A DNA stretch of 64,000 nucleotides from Pseudomonadota bacterium (GCA_023390905.1 JAEWBY010000079.1:1-64000), one strand, 5' to 3'; counted from the stretch's first letter, positions 1-9,270 are shown. The notes: generated by a model from the sequence alone, not told the origin. Translations and numbers: made by a program.

Positions 1-1779
1 AACCTGCTGGGCGAGGTCAACAACATCAGCATCTTCATGGCCCAGATCGCGATCACGATCTCGGTCTCGCTGCTGGCCTCCTGGCTGGTGGCGGTGAGCC
101 TGATCCCGATGCTGTCGGCGCGGATGAAAACACCGCCCGCCGTGAGCCGGCCCAATGGCCTGATCCCGCGCATGCAGAAGGGATATGCGCGTTTGCTGCG
201 CTGGACGCTGGCGCACCGCGGCTGGAGCGTGCTGGGCATCGTGCTGGTCATCGTGGTGAGCATCGCGGTGCCGGCGCGCGGCATGAAGACCAACATGTTC
301 GGCGGCGAGGATGCCGGCGAGACGCGCGTGTTCTATCAGTGGAAGGGCGCCTACACCAAGGAACAGATGTCCGAGGAAGTGGGCAAGGTCGAACGGTATC
401 TGGAAGCCAACCGCAAGAAGTTCCGCATCACCCAGATCTATTCCTTCTACAGCGAGCAGGGCTGGGGCGGCACCAACATCAAGTTCGACACCACCGATCT
501 GACCGAGAGCAAGCAACTGGTCGAGGCGATCCGCAAGGATCTGCCCAAGTCCGCGCGCGCCAACATCGGCATCGGCAACCAGGGCGGGCCGGGCGGCGGT
601 GGCGGGCAGGGTCCGCAGAAGGTGTCCGTGCAACTGGTCGGCGACTCGACCAAGACGCTGAGCGAACTGGCCAATGATGTCGTCCCGATCCTCGCCAAGC
701 GCAAGGAACTGAACGACGTGCGGGTCAACAGCGGCGACCAGAACAGCGAGCTGGCCGTGCGCGTGGATCGCGAGCGCGCGCTGGCGTTCGGGTTCAGCGC
801 GCAGGAAGTCGGCCGCTTCGTCGAACTGGCCCTGCGTGGTGCCCCGTTGCGCGAGTTCCGTCGCGGCGAAACCGAAGTGCCGGTGTGGATTCGCTTCGCG
901 GGCGCCGAGCACTATGGCGCGCAGGATCTGGAAGCCTTCACCGTGCGCGCCCCGGATGGCCGCAGCGTGCCGCTGTTGAGCATGGTCGACGTGGCGGTCA
1001 AGCCGGCCGCCACCGAAGTGCAGCGCGCCAACCGGCAGACCACGCTGACGATTGAAGCCAATCTTGCCGACAAGGTGTCCATGCCCGAGGCACGCAAGGC
1101 GATGGAGGACGCGCTCAAGACCATCGCCTATCCACCCGGCTACAGCTACAGCTTCGACGGCGGAAGCTTCCAGGAAGACGAGGAAGCCACCCAGCAGATG
1201 ATGTTCAACCTGCTGATCGCGCTCATCATGATCTACGTGGTGATGGCGGCGGTGTTCGAATCGCTGCTGTTCCCCTCGGCGATCATGAGCGGCGTGCTGT
1301 TCTCGGTGTTCGGCGTGTTCTGGCTGTTCTGGCTGACCGGAACCGAGTTCAACATCATGGCGTTCATCGGCATCCTGGTGTTGATGGGCGTGGTGGTGAA
1401 CAACGGCATCGTGATGATCGAGCACATCAACAACCTGCGCCGGCGTGGCATGAGCCGCACCGACGCGCTGGTGGAAGGCAGCCGCGAACGCCTGCGCCCG
1501 ATCATGATGACGATGGGCACGGCGATCCTGGCGATGGTGCCGATCGCGATCAGCAACACCCAGCTGGCTGGCGATGGCCCGCCGTATTTCCCGATGGCGC
1601 GCGCGATCGCCGGCGGCCTGGCGTTCTCCACGGTGGTCAGCCTGCTGTTCCTGCCGACCATCTACGCGATGCTCGACGATCTGCGCAACGGCACCGTCCG
1701 CGCGATCAAGCGCGCGCGTGGCAAGCCGGTGGAGCCGTCACCGGCGGCCGCGAGCCTGACGGCCCTGCACCCGGAGTGA
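1..1779 (+). CDS. RND efflux transporter permease, C-terminal part (5' truncated by window)
   Basis: The reading frame is open from base 1, so this is the C-terminal part (about 592 residues) of an inner-membrane proton-driven exporter of the hydrophobe/amphiphile RND family. It shows hydrophobic helices near its start and a periplasmic porter region in the middle. A block of five membrane helices near residues 400-550 carries the family-typical RLRPIMMTMGTAIL segment. An unusual glycine-rich stretch (about codons 196-204, near base 590) lies inside the porter region. RND permeases normally work with a periplasmic adaptor and an outer-membrane channel; those genes would lie upstream, outside the window. 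The substrate cannot be told from sequence. Identification is confident at family level only. Confidence 0.9.
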   Translation, partial: NLLGEVNNISIFMAQIAITISVSLLASWLVAVSLIPMLSARMKTPPAVSRPNGLIPRMQKGYARLLRWTLAHRGWSVLGIVLVIVVSIAVPARGMKTNMFGGEDAGETRVFYQWKGAYTKEQMSEEVGKVERYLEANRKKFRITQIYSFYSEQGWGGTNIKFDTTDLTESKQLVEAIRKDLPKSARANIGIGNQGGPGGGGGQGPQKVSVQLVGDSTKTLSELANDVVPILAKRKELNDVRVNSGDQNSELAVRVDRERALAFGFSAQEVGRFVELALRGAPLREFRRGETEVPVWIRFAGAEHYGAQDLEAFTVRAPDGRSVPLLSMVDVAVKPAATEVQRANRQTTLTIEANLADKVSMPEARKAMEDALKTIAYPPGYSYSFDGGSFQEDEEATQQMMFNLLIALIMIYVVMAAVFESLLFPSAIMSGVLFSVFGVFWLFWLTGTEFNIMAFIGILVLMGVVVNNGIVMIEHINNLRRRGMSRTDALVEGSRERLRPIMMTMGTAILAMVPIAISNTQLAGDGPPYFPMARAIAGGLAFSTVVSLLFLPTIYAMLDDLRNGTVRAIKRARGKPVEPSPAAASLTALHPE

Positions 1780-1787
1780 AGTTGCAC

Positions 1788-1815
1788 TGGCGGGGACGGT
1801 GAGCCGGCCCCGCCA
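1788..1815 (+). terminator. Possible terminator hairpin after the RND gene
   Basis: A perfect 8-bp inverted repeat (TGGCGGGG / CCCCGCCA) with a 12-base loop begins nine bases after the RND stop codon. It has no T-tract, so it is not a classic intrinsic terminator; it may stabilise the 3' end or mark a Rho-dependent stop. Confidence 0.3.
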
Positions 1816-1932
1816 CGGCAGGCACGCCTCCGGCCGAAGCATGGTTGTGGCGTACTGATCCGGCAAGAACGGCCAATGTCCGATGCGAGCAGCCTGCAAT
1901 ACTAGTACGGTTGCAATGACTGGACTGTCCTG

Positions 1933-2649
1933 ATGTCGCAGAGTTTCCGGCTTCACGATCTCGAATTTCCGATCCAGCGGGCCAGCCTCTGTGGCTGCCT
2001 GTACGACGATGTTGCTGGCTCGTATTTCTGGAATATCGAGGTCTGCGGTGAAGGCCGATTGTTTGGGGATGAATGCGTCGGCAAAGTCCTCAGTCCACGC
2101 TTCTATTGGCACCGCCTGCCGGTCGAGGCCGATGACTGGCGTCGACTGGAAGGCTTCCGGCGCGTTTTCCACGCCGATGTTGATCAGGACGCCCCGGAAT
2201 TCGATGACGGGCCTGTCCTCTACGTGTGCGCGCACCTGCCACTGCCACGGTTCGAGATCGAGCTGTCGGCCCGGCAGCGGAATGTGTTCGCGCTGAGATG
2301 GACAGGACGGGCGGATGCGAACTGGGATGAAGATTTCGGACGCGACATGCCGTTCCGCATGGAACTGCCCATCGCGTTCGAACACCAGGAAGTGCGCTTT
2401 CTCTGGCCGGACGTGGACGACGCAATCGACGATCAGGCGGTAGAACATGTTGCCCGCGCAGCGATGCGGCGCCACGGCTTGCATGACGATGCATTGCGCT
2501 TTTCCCGGTGGGAACGGTTCAGTGATGACCCGGCCGCTGCGAATTACCGACTCATCCGCGCGTTCTTTCTGCCCGAATCCTTAGCCGCACTGCGCGGTGG
2601 CGGCATGCCGCCGTTCTGCCCGCTGAGTCTCAGGAAACGACGCGGCTGA
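1933..2649 (+). CDS. Hypothetical protein (238 aa), unrecognised
   Basis: I do not recognise a family. The product is acidic and rich in Trp, Phe, Arg and Asp, with no signal peptide or membrane segment, so it is probably cytosolic. This strand is preferred because the antisense frame over the same region gives a low-complexity, Arg/His-rich product. The 3' end overlaps the convergent TraB-family gene by 20 bases. The preceding 150 bases are somewhat AT-richer than the surroundings. It could be an immunity-like or lineage-restricted protein, but nothing in the sequence supports a specific role. Confidence 0.55.
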   Translation: MSQSFRLHDLEFPIQRASLCGCLYDDVAGSYFWNIEVCGEGRLFGDECVGKVLSPRFYWHRLPVEADDWRRLEGFRRVFHADVDQDAPEFDDGPVLYVCAHLPLPRFEIELSARQRNVFALRWTGRADANWDEDFGRDMPFRMELPIAFEHQEVRFLWPDVDDAIDDQAVEHVARAAMRRHGLHDDALRFSRWERFSDDPAAANYRLIRAFFLPESLAALRGGGMPPFCPLSLRKRRG

Positions 2650-3850
2650 AAATGCGTCCGCCGGCGATCCACAAACCGATGCCGCTGCCCAGATTGGTCA
2701 GCAGGAACACCAGCAGCGTGCGCGCGACGCGGTTGCGATACCAGCCGCGCAGTGTCTGCACGTCATCGCGCAGCGCCATGAAATCGGCATAGGTCGGCTT
2801 GCGCAGGCGTGCTTCCACCAGGGCGGAGAACATGCCGGTCGGTACGCCGAGACGGAACGGCTTGAGCGGTGCGAACAGCGCCGCGGTGACGATGCTGAGC
2901 GGATGGCCGAGTGCGATCGCGCAACCCAGTGCGGCGAGGCCACCGGTGAACATGGCCCACTGCAGCAGCAGATCCGCGCCCATCGCCCAGCCGCCGCGCC
3001 AGAAGCCGACGCCGATCCCGCAGGCGATCAAGGCGATCAGCGTGATCTTGAACCACGGCACGCCGCTCTTCCTGCGGACCGTTTCAAGTTCTTCGGTGAC
3101 CACGCCGGCGGGAATCTGATCCTCCTGCAGATGCCGCGACAAACCCTGCAGATGTCCGGCGCCCACCACCGCCAGCACGTTGCGTGCCCCGTCGGTGTTC
3201 TGGCGCAGGCGCGCGGCCATGTAGCGATCGCGTTCGGCGATGACGGTTTCGTACAGCGCCGGGCTGTCGCTGGCGAACTCGCTGAACGTCGATTCCAGCA
3301 TGTCGCCCTGCTTGAGTTTCTCGATGTCCTCGCTGCCGACGCCTTCATCGACGAACAGCGCCGACACCAGGCCGGCCATCAGCTTGATGCGGCCCCACCA
3401 GCCCAGTCGCGCAGATGCGCGCTTGAAGGTCAGGCCGACATCGCGATCGATCAACTGCACCGGCAACTCGCGCTGGCGTGCTTCCATCACCGCGCGCTTG
3501 AGTTCGGCGCCGGGTTCGACACCGAGCTGTTCGGCCAGCCGGCGCTGGTACGAGGCCAGCGCCAGATTGGCGGCGAACAGCGCCACGCGGCCGGATCGGA
3601 TCACCTGCACCAGATCCAGCCGCGCCAGTGCATCCGGATCGGTCAGCGATTGCAGGCGCTGCGGATCCAGTTCCACCGCCACCGCATCGAATCGGCCACT
3701 GCCCACCGCGCGCGCGACGGCGTCGATGCTGGCCTGCGAGACATGTGCGGTGCCCAGCAGCGTGTAGCGCACGCCGTCGCGTTCGACGATGCGGTGCGGC
3801 TGGCCTTCCAGCGGATCGATGGCGGCGGAGGCGGGAAGAACGTCGGTCAT
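2630..3850 (-). CDS. TraB/PrgY-family membrane protein
   Basis: The 406-residue product begins with a TraB-domain signature: a YTLLGTAHVSQ segment followed by VAVELDPQRL. The fold is shared with GumN and PrgY. The C-terminal 130 residues contain several hydrophobic helices, so the protein is an integral membrane protein with a cytosolic or exoplasmic N-terminal domain. PrgY members reduce pheromone activity in enterococci; the role of the proteobacterial forms is not established, and a metalloprotease-like activity has been proposed for the fold. It starts four bases after the stop of the upstream acetyltransferase, so aguB, the acetyltransferase and this gene are probably one transcript. Confidence 0.8.
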   Translation of the reverse strand: MTDVLPASAAIDPLEGQPHRIVERDGVRYTLLGTAHVSQASIDAVARAVGSGRFDAVAVELDPQRLQSLTDPDALARLDLVQVIRSGRVALFAANLALASYQRRLAEQLGVEPGAELKRAVMEARQRELPVQLIDRDVGLTFKRASARLGWWGRIKLMAGLVSALFVDEGVGSEDIEKLKQGDMLESTFSEFASDSPALYETVIAERDRYMAARLRQNTDGARNVLAVVGAGHLQGLSRHLQEDQIPAGVVTEELETVRRKSGVPWFKITLIALIACGIGVGFWRGGWAMGADLLLQWAMFTGGLAALGCAIALGHPLSIVTAALFAPLKPFRLGVPTGMFSALVEARLRKPTYADFMALRDDVQTLRGWYRNRVARTLLVFLLTNLGSGIGLWIAGGRIFSRVVS

Positions 3851-3854
3851 GGAG

Positions 3855-4385
3855 TCATTCGTCGGAAGGAGCGTCGGTATCGCCTTCGCCCAGTGCGCGC
3901 TGCATCTGGACCGTATCCAGCCAGCGCCCGTGCTTGCGGCCCAGCCCGCGGAAAATGCCGACGGTCCTGAAACCCAGTTTCTCGTGCAGCGCCACCGAGG
4001 CGCCGTTGGCCGGTTCGCCGATCACCGCGACCATCTGCCGGTAGCCCTTGGCCTCGCAGCGTTCGATCAAGGCCTGCAACAGCGCCTTGCCGATGCCCTG
4101 GCCCTGGAAGCGCGGCTCGATGTAGACCGTGTCCTCGACCGTCCAGCGATAGCCGATGCGGCTGCGGTAGCTGCTGGCGTAGGCATAACCGGCGAACGCG
4201 CCGTCGGCTTCGGCGACGATGTAGGGATAACCGGCGGCGCGGATGTCGCGCAGGCGGCGCGCCATTTCGGCCTCGTCTGGCACGTCGTATTCGTAGGTGG
4301 CCACGCGCTCGCGCACTTCATCGGCATACAGCGCGGTGATCGCGCCCACGTCGCCTTCGTGCGCGTCGCGGATATGCAGGTGCAC
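3855..4385 (-). CDS. GNAT N-acetyltransferase, phosphinothricin/methionine-sulfoximine acetyltransferase type
   Basis: A 176-residue GNAT enzyme. The start is a GTG eight bases after the aguB stop; an upstream extension of the frame would lie inside aguB and is rejected. The N-terminal IRDAHEGDVGAITALY segment, the acetyl-CoA loop QGQGIGKAL near the middle and the C-terminal GRKHGRWLDTVQMQ segment resemble Pat/MddA enzymes. Those acetylate methionine sulfoximine or phosphinothricin-like amino acids, and some act on other small amines. Because it follows aguB, an amine-related substrate is possible, but that is inference. Confidence 0.85.
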   Translation of the reverse strand: MHLHIRDAHEGDVGAITALYADEVRERVATYEYDVPDEAEMARRLRDIRAAGYPYIVAEADGAFAGYAYASSYRSRIGYRWTVEDTVYIEPRFQGQGIGKALLQALIERCEAKGYRQMVAVIGEPANGASVALHEKLGFRTVGIFRGLGRKHGRWLDTVQMQRALGEGDTDAPSDE

Positions 4386-4393
4386 GCGCGGCC

Positions 4394-5281
4394 TCAGTCG
4401 ATGTAGCGCTTGAGCAGATCGCCGTAGGCATCGATGCGGCGATCGCGCAGGAACGGCCAGATGCGGCGTACGTGCTCGCTGCGTTCCATGTCCACTTCGG
4501 CGGTGAGCACGGTCGCCTCGGTGCCGGCCTCGGCGAGGAATTCGCCTTGCGGGCCGAGCACGTGGCTGTTGCCCCAGAACTGGATGCCGGACGCGCCCAG
4601 CGGCGAAGGCTCGTGGCCGATGCGGTTGCAGCTCAGCACCGGCAGGCCATTGGCGACGGCATGGCCGCGATGGCTCAGCACCCATGCATCGCGCTGGCGG
4701 TTCTTCTCGCTGGTTTCGTCATCCGGATCCCAGCCGATGGCGGTCGGATAGAGCAGCAGCTCGGCGCCGGCCAGCGCCATCAGGCGCGCGGCTTCCGGAT
4801 ACCACTGATCCCAGCACACCAGCACGCCGAGACGACCGACCGAGGTATCGATAGGAGTGAAGCCGATGTCGCCCGGGGTGAAATAGAACTTCTCGTAGAA
4901 CCCCGGATCGTCCGGGATATGCATCTTGCGGTACTTGCCGGCGATGCTGCCGTCCTTCTCGAACACCACCGCGGTGTTGTGGTACAGGCCGATGGCGCGG
5001 CGCTCGAACAGCGAGCTCACCAGCACCACGTTGTGCTGGCGCGCCAGATGGCCCAGGCGTTCGGTGCTCGGGCCGGGAATCGGTTCGGCCAGATCAAACT
5101 CGCAGACGGCTTCGTGCTGGCAGAAATACGGGCCGTTGTGCAGTTCCTGCAGCAACACCAGCCGTGCACCCTGGCGCGCGGCTTCGGCCACGCGTTCCTC
5201 GATGACCGACAGATTGGCGTCGGCATCGCCGTGGTTCTTTTCCTGGATGAGGGCGACGGGCAGGGATGTCTTGCGGGTCAT
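4394..5281 (-). CDS. aguB: N-carbamoylputrescine amidase
   Basis: A 295-residue nitrilase-superfamily enzyme that hydrolyses N-carbamoylputrescine to putrescine, CO2 and ammonia, the last step of the agmatine route to polyamines. The catalytic triad is visible as Glu46 (in LLQELH), Lys119 (in YRKMHIPDD) and Cys156 (in VCWDQWYPE). The length matches the family. Its partner agmatine deiminase lies 2.8 kb away on the same strand with two unrelated genes between, so the pair is close but probably not one transcript. It leads a likely operon with the acetyltransferase and TraB-family genes. Confidence 0.95.
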   Translation of the reverse strand: MTRKTSLPVALIQEKNHGDADANLSVIEERVAEAARQGARLVLLQELHNGPYFCQHEAVCEFDLAEPIPGPSTERLGHLARQHNVVLVSSLFERRAIGLYHNTAVVFEKDGSIAGKYRKMHIPDDPGFYEKFYFTPGDIGFTPIDTSVGRLGVLVCWDQWYPEAARLMALAGAELLLYPTAIGWDPDDETSEKNRQRDAWVLSHRGHAVANGLPVLSCNRIGHEPSPLGASGIQFWGNSHVLGPQGEFLAEAGTEATVLTAEVDMERSEHVRRIWPFLRDRRIDAYGDLLKRYID

Positions 5282-5362
5282 GGCGAAAAACGGGGGACGG
5301 CGAGCGGACGCGCATGGTAGCGCGGATGGCCGAGCGCTGTGCCGACGCGGCGTGAATGCGGA

Positions 5363-6685
5363 TCAGCGCAGGCGTTCGGTTTCCGCCGGATTTCCAGGCG
5401 CGCCGGCCGCGATTTCGCGACGGTGCTGGGCCCGGCCGAGCCATCCGCCGGTCGCCGCCCAGATCACCGCGATTCCCGCGCCGATGAACATCGCCACCGC
5501 CGGATGCTGGGCGATGTGATCGAGCAGCGCTTTCACCCACCCGCTGACCGCATCGGCGCCGCGATAGACCACCGTGTCGTTGAAGTTCTTGGCCTTGTAT
5601 TTGTCCTCGTCGCCGACCACGGTGTAGAGCATCTCGCGGCCGGGCCGCACCAGCGCGTATTCACCCGCGCGCCGCACCACCATCACCACCGCGAATACGG
5701 CGAAGGTCGGCGCCAGCGCCAGCCACAGGAAACCGGCGGCCGTCACCAGCGGCACGATGACCAGCAACACACCCACGCCGAGCTTTCGCGCGACCTGACC
5801 GGTGATGAAGATCTGGGTGAGGATCGCCAGGCTCTGCACCACGGTGTCGATGAGCCCGAACACCTGCGTCTGCTGCGTGCGATCCGGGAAATGCGCTTCC
5901 ACCAGCCGCGCCTGCTCGAAATACAGAAAGGTGCTCACGCTCGCCAGCAGCACGACGAAAAAACCGATGCCGAGCAGATACGGCGAACGGAAAACGGCCG
6001 TCGCGCCGGCGAAGGGATTGCCGCCCAGCGGGCGCGTGCGCGCGCGACTATCATCGGCGCGCAGCGGATGGCGATCCCGCCAGCGCTGCAACCACATCGC
6101 GCAGCCGATGCTGCCGATCAGGCATCCGGCCGAAAGGAACACCAGCCCCGCATGACCCAGCGGTGCGACCAGCAGCGCGCCCAGCAACGGGCCGATCAGT
6201 CCGCCGAGGCTGGCGCCGCCGGCCATCAGCGCGAACAACCGTTTGGCCTGCGACACCGCGAACAGATCCGCCAGCACGCTCCACGCCAGTGAAATGCTCA
6301 GCAGGTTGAACACCGACAGCCAGATGTAGAACGCGCGTGCGATCCACGCATCGTCCTCGCGGCGCAGGAACAGCAGCGCGAACACGATGAGGTTCAATGC
6401 GAAAAAGCCGAACGTCCACGGCAATATGCGGCGACGCGGTGCGCGCGCGGCCACCCAGCCGAACAGCGGCATCGCGATCAGGGTGGCGATGAAGGTGCCG
6501 GTGAACAGCCATTGCAGGTTGTCCACGCCGCCGGCCACCCCCATGGTCTCGCGCACCGGGCGCAGCATGAAATAGCCGGTGAACAACAGGAAGAACATGG
6601 CCAGGCCGGCGGCGACCGCGCCACTTTCCCGGGGTTCGACATTGAGAATGCGTGCAAGCAGCGGACGGGGTTCGGGCGGACTCAT
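5363..6685 (-). CDS. MFS-type / NTP-NDP-exchanger-like transporter
   Basis: A 440-residue inner-membrane protein with about twelve hydrophobic helices. Its N-terminal GYFMLRPVRETMGVAGG segment is typical of a bacterial group related both to MFS carriers and to ATP/ADP translocases. ATG at 6685 is preferred over the adjacent GTG at 6688. It begins ten bases after the stop of the aldo/keto reductase gene, so the two are probably cotranscribed. In free-living bacteria the substrate of this group is unknown; nucleotide exchange should not be assumed. Confidence 0.75.
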   Translation of the reverse strand: MSPPEPRPLLARILNVEPRESGAVAAGLAMFFLLFTGYFMLRPVRETMGVAGGVDNLQWLFTGTFIATLIAMPLFGWVAARAPRRRILPWTFGFFALNLIVFALLFLRREDDAWIARAFYIWLSVFNLLSISLAWSVLADLFAVSQAKRLFALMAGGASLGGLIGPLLGALLVAPLGHAGLVFLSAGCLIGSIGCAMWLQRWRDRHPLRADDSRARTRPLGGNPFAGATAVFRSPYLLGIGFFVVLLASVSTFLYFEQARLVEAHFPDRTQQTQVFGLIDTVVQSLAILTQIFITGQVARKLGVGVLLVIVPLVTAAGFLWLALAPTFAVFAVVMVVRRAGEYALVRPGREMLYTVVGDEDKYKAKNFNDTVVYRGADAVSGWVKALLDHIAQHPAVAMFIGAGIAVIWAATGGWLGRAQHRREIAAGAPGNPAETERLR

Positions 6686-6695
6686 CACGGGCGGC

Positions 6696-7679
6696 TCAGG
6701 CGAACTGAGCGATGAGCGACTGGCGCTGCGCTGCGTCCAGATCCGGCCCGACGCCTGCGCGCAGGTTGTCGCTCTGCCGATCGGGTTTGCCCGTGGCCGG
6801 AATCACCACCGTCACCGCCGGATCACTCAGCGCGAATTTCAGGAAGGCCTGGGCCCAACTGCTGATGCCTGCCTCCTTGGCCCATGGCGGCAGCGGTTTG
6901 TCCTTGACCTGCGAGAACAGGCGGCCGTCCTCGAAGGCCCGGTTGATCATCACCGCCACGCCGAGATCGCGCGCCAGCGGCAGCACGCGCTTTTCGGCGC
7001 CGCGCGAAACCACCGAATAGTTGATCTGCAGCCAGTCCGGCTTTTCGGCCTGCACGATGTCGGCCAGTTCGTCCTGCGCGCTTTCCACGTAGTGGGTGAC
7101 GCCCACGTAGCGCACCTTGCCCTGCGCCTTCAGTTCGCGCGCCAGCGCCAGTTGCGTCCTGAGATCGCGCAGGTTGTGGACCTGCAGCAGTTCGATCCTG
7201 TCGGTCTTCAGCCGGCGCAGGCTGTCATTGAATTGCGCCAGTCCTTCCCCCCGTCCGCTGACGCCGGAGAGTTTCGTCGCCAGCCAGGCCTTCGTCCGCA
7301 GATTCTGTTCGGCCACCAGTGCGCCGACCACATCCTCGGCGGTGCCGTAGGTCGGCGCGGTATCGATGACCGTCGCGCCCGCCGCGAAAAATCGCTTGAG
7401 CACTTCGCGCAGTGGATCGCGTTCGGCCGCCGCTTCGCCCACTTCGAAACTTCCGGACGTGCCCATGCCGATCACCGGCACGCGTTCCTGGGTGCGTGGA
7501 ATCAATCGCGTGTTCAACGGGCCGGGCAGGGGCGCTGCCGGTTGCGTGCGCGCGGCCGCGGATGCCGTTTGCGAAGCAGCGCTTCCCATGTTGGCTTCGG
7601 CCGAATCCCGGCACGCGGCCAGGCCCAGTCCGGCCGCGACGGCGGCGGTGGAGGTCAGGAACTTGCGTCGTGTGTACAC
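6696..7679 (-). CDS. Tat-exported aldo/keto reductase
   Basis: A 327-residue protein starting at GTG, with a twin-arginine signal (RRKFLTS) and a possible lipobox LAAC at about residues 20-23. It would be exported folded and may be lipid-anchored. The body is an aldo/keto reductase barrel: an IDTAPTYGTAEDVVG segment near the N-terminus and the RIELLQVHN and RYVGVTHY strands in the middle. The C-terminal cofactor loop is atypical for NADPH binding, so the in vivo cofactor is uncertain. Family members reduce carbonyl groups. The downstream transporter gene follows by ten bases. Confidence 0.85.
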   Translation of the reverse strand: MYTRRKFLTSTAAVAAGLGLAACRDSAEANMGSAASQTASAAARTQPAAPLPGPLNTRLIPRTQERVPVIGMGTSGSFEVGEAAAERDPLREVLKRFFAAGATVIDTAPTYGTAEDVVGALVAEQNLRTKAWLATKLSGVSGRGEGLAQFNDSLRRLKTDRIELLQVHNLRDLRTQLALARELKAQGKVRYVGVTHYVESAQDELADIVQAEKPDWLQINYSVVSRGAEKRVLPLARDLGVAVMINRAFEDGRLFSQVKDKPLPPWAKEAGISSWAQAFLKFALSDPAVTVVIPATGKPDRQSDNLRAGVGPDLDAAQRQSLIAQFA

Positions 7680-8117
7680 GGCAGACTCCGCACGGAAGTG
7701 GTCCGCCGTTATCGGTCATCGCTGTCACGCGTGTGTAAACGAAGCGTTCAACGCATGACCAACCAATGGCCTAGTCGCAGGGCGCGCCGGCACGCGCACG
7801 GGCGCGAGGGCCTGCAATCCGAGCCGACCATGACGCTCGGCCCGGCTGAGGCCGCTCGTTCACGAGCACTGCCGACGAGCTGCCCAGTGGAATGTCCGCC
7901 AAGCGTGGGCGTCTGCGAGAGGGTCTCAACGCCTGATCAGCAACGACGTACCGTCGCGGCTGCCGCTGCTGCAAAGAGCGGCGCTGCAAGGGCCCTGGTT
8001 GGAACGCCAGCAAAGCGGGTGCATGCGGGAAACCAATCGCATCGCGCTGCTGTAGGGCTCAGGCCGGCAGCCGCACGCGTTGCGGCTGACTACGCGGCGC
8101 GCAGCACCACGCTTCGG
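7680..8117. other. 438-bp intergenic stretch without a convincing gene
   Basis: No frame has convincing coding character; the longest candidate (about 80 codons on the minus strand at 7771-8013) is Arg/Pro-rich and low-complexity. The stretch holds two perfect small inverted repeats, GCTCGT/ACGAGC at 7854-7867 and CAGCCGCA/TGCGGCTG at 8068-8088. The second lies 30 bases beyond the aguA stop and could be a 3' hairpin for it, although it has no T-tract. The region may be a decayed gene. Confidence 0.5.
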
Positions 8118-9152
8118 TCAAGCGCTCAGCAGCCCCTCGGGCAACTGCATCGTGATGCAGTGGAGCGAGCCGTTCTGCCAGATCAGCGAGCGGCAAGGCA
8201 CCTGCACGATCTGCCGATCGGGATAGGCCTGCGCGAGCACGGCCGCGGCCGATGCATCGGCGGCATCGCCATAGGCCGGCATCAGCACCGCGCCATTGAG
8301 GATGAGGTAGTTGGCATACGAGGCGGCCAGCCGGCGATCGCCATCATGGATCGGCTGGGCCCACGGCAGCGGGAACTGCCGATACGGCCTGCCGTCGCGC
8401 GTGCGCAGTGCGGCGATGTCGGCGGCCATGGCCTGCAGTTCCGCGTAATGCGAATCCTGCGGATCATCGCAGGCCTGGAACACGATCGCGTCGCCCGGCG
8501 CGAAGCGGGCGAGGGTATCGACATGGGCGTCGGTGTCATCGCCTTCCAGATAGCCATGGTCCAGCCACAGCACGCGATCCTGCCTGAGCCAGCCGGCGAG
8601 CCGGGTGCTCAGTTCTTCACGGCTCGCGTCCGGATGGCGCTCGTGCAAACACTGCCAGGTCGTCAGCAGGGTGCCCTGACCATCGGTGTCGATTGCGCCG
8701 CCTTCCAGTGCGAACTCGATGCTCTGCACGAAATAGTTGTGGAACAGGTTCATGCCGGACAGTTCGCCGACCAGCCGATCATCGCGGCTGGCTTCGAACT
8801 TGCCGCCCCAGCCGGTGAAGCGGAAATCCAGCAGCTTGTAGCGGTCGCCGTCGCGCAGGGTGATGGGGCCGGAGTCGCGCAGCCAGGTGTCGTCGTATTC
8901 GGCCGGGACGAAGCGCACGCGCGCCATGTCCACGCGTGCAGAACGCAGGCGCGCCTCGGCGTAGATCTGCAGATCGTCATCGGCCACGCAGATCACCACG
9001 TCCTGGAAGCGCGTGATCGCCGCGACCAGCGCGACGTACGTATCCTCCACCTCGCCCAGGCGCGCGGCCCAGTCGGTGTCGGCGTGCGGCCAGGCAATCA
9101 GGATCGCGGATTGCGGTTCCCATTCCGCTGGCAGGCGAAAAGCGTCGGTCAT
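8118..9152 (-). CDS. aguA: Agmatine deiminase
   Basis: A 344-residue peptidylarginine-deiminase-fold enzyme converting agmatine to N-carbamoylputrescine and ammonia, the step before AguB. Visible motifs are WPHADTDW near the N-terminus, WLRDSGP, LEGGAIDTDG, LEGDDTDAHVD and the C-terminal nucleophile motif SLHCITMQ, with Cys332. The residues just before the nucleophile read WQNGS instead of the GGGNI often seen in this family; this looks like a lineage variant because all other acidic and His motif positions are kept. Length is slightly below the usual 360-370. Confidence 0.92.
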   Translation of the reverse strand: MTDAFRLPAEWEPQSAILIAWPHADTDWAARLGEVEDTYVALVAAITRFQDVVICVADDDLQIYAEARLRSARVDMARVRFVPAEYDDTWLRDSGPITLRDGDRYKLLDFRFTGWGGKFEASRDDRLVGELSGMNLFHNYFVQSIEFALEGGAIDTDGQGTLLTTWQCLHERHPDASREELSTRLAGWLRQDRVLWLDHGYLEGDDTDAHVDTLARFAPGDAIVFQACDDPQDSHYAELQAMAADIAALRTRDGRPYRQFPLPWAQPIHDGDRRLAASYANYLILNGAVLMPAYGDAADASAAAVLAQAYPDRQIVQVPCRSLIWQNGSLHCITMQLPEGLLSA

Positions 9153-9270
9153 CGTGTCGGATCTTCGGTTCGTACCGCGGCCGCTTGCGCACGACCGCGA
9201 TCAGGAGGCGCAAACGCGCGATGCACGAAGTTTACCGCGACGCGTCCGATGCGTCAGACCGTTAGCCGCG

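Noticed and set aside
7771..8013. An 80-codon minus-strand frame in the gap
   Set aside because: Arg/Pro/Gln-rich product without signal, motif or ribosome-binding site; taken as chance.
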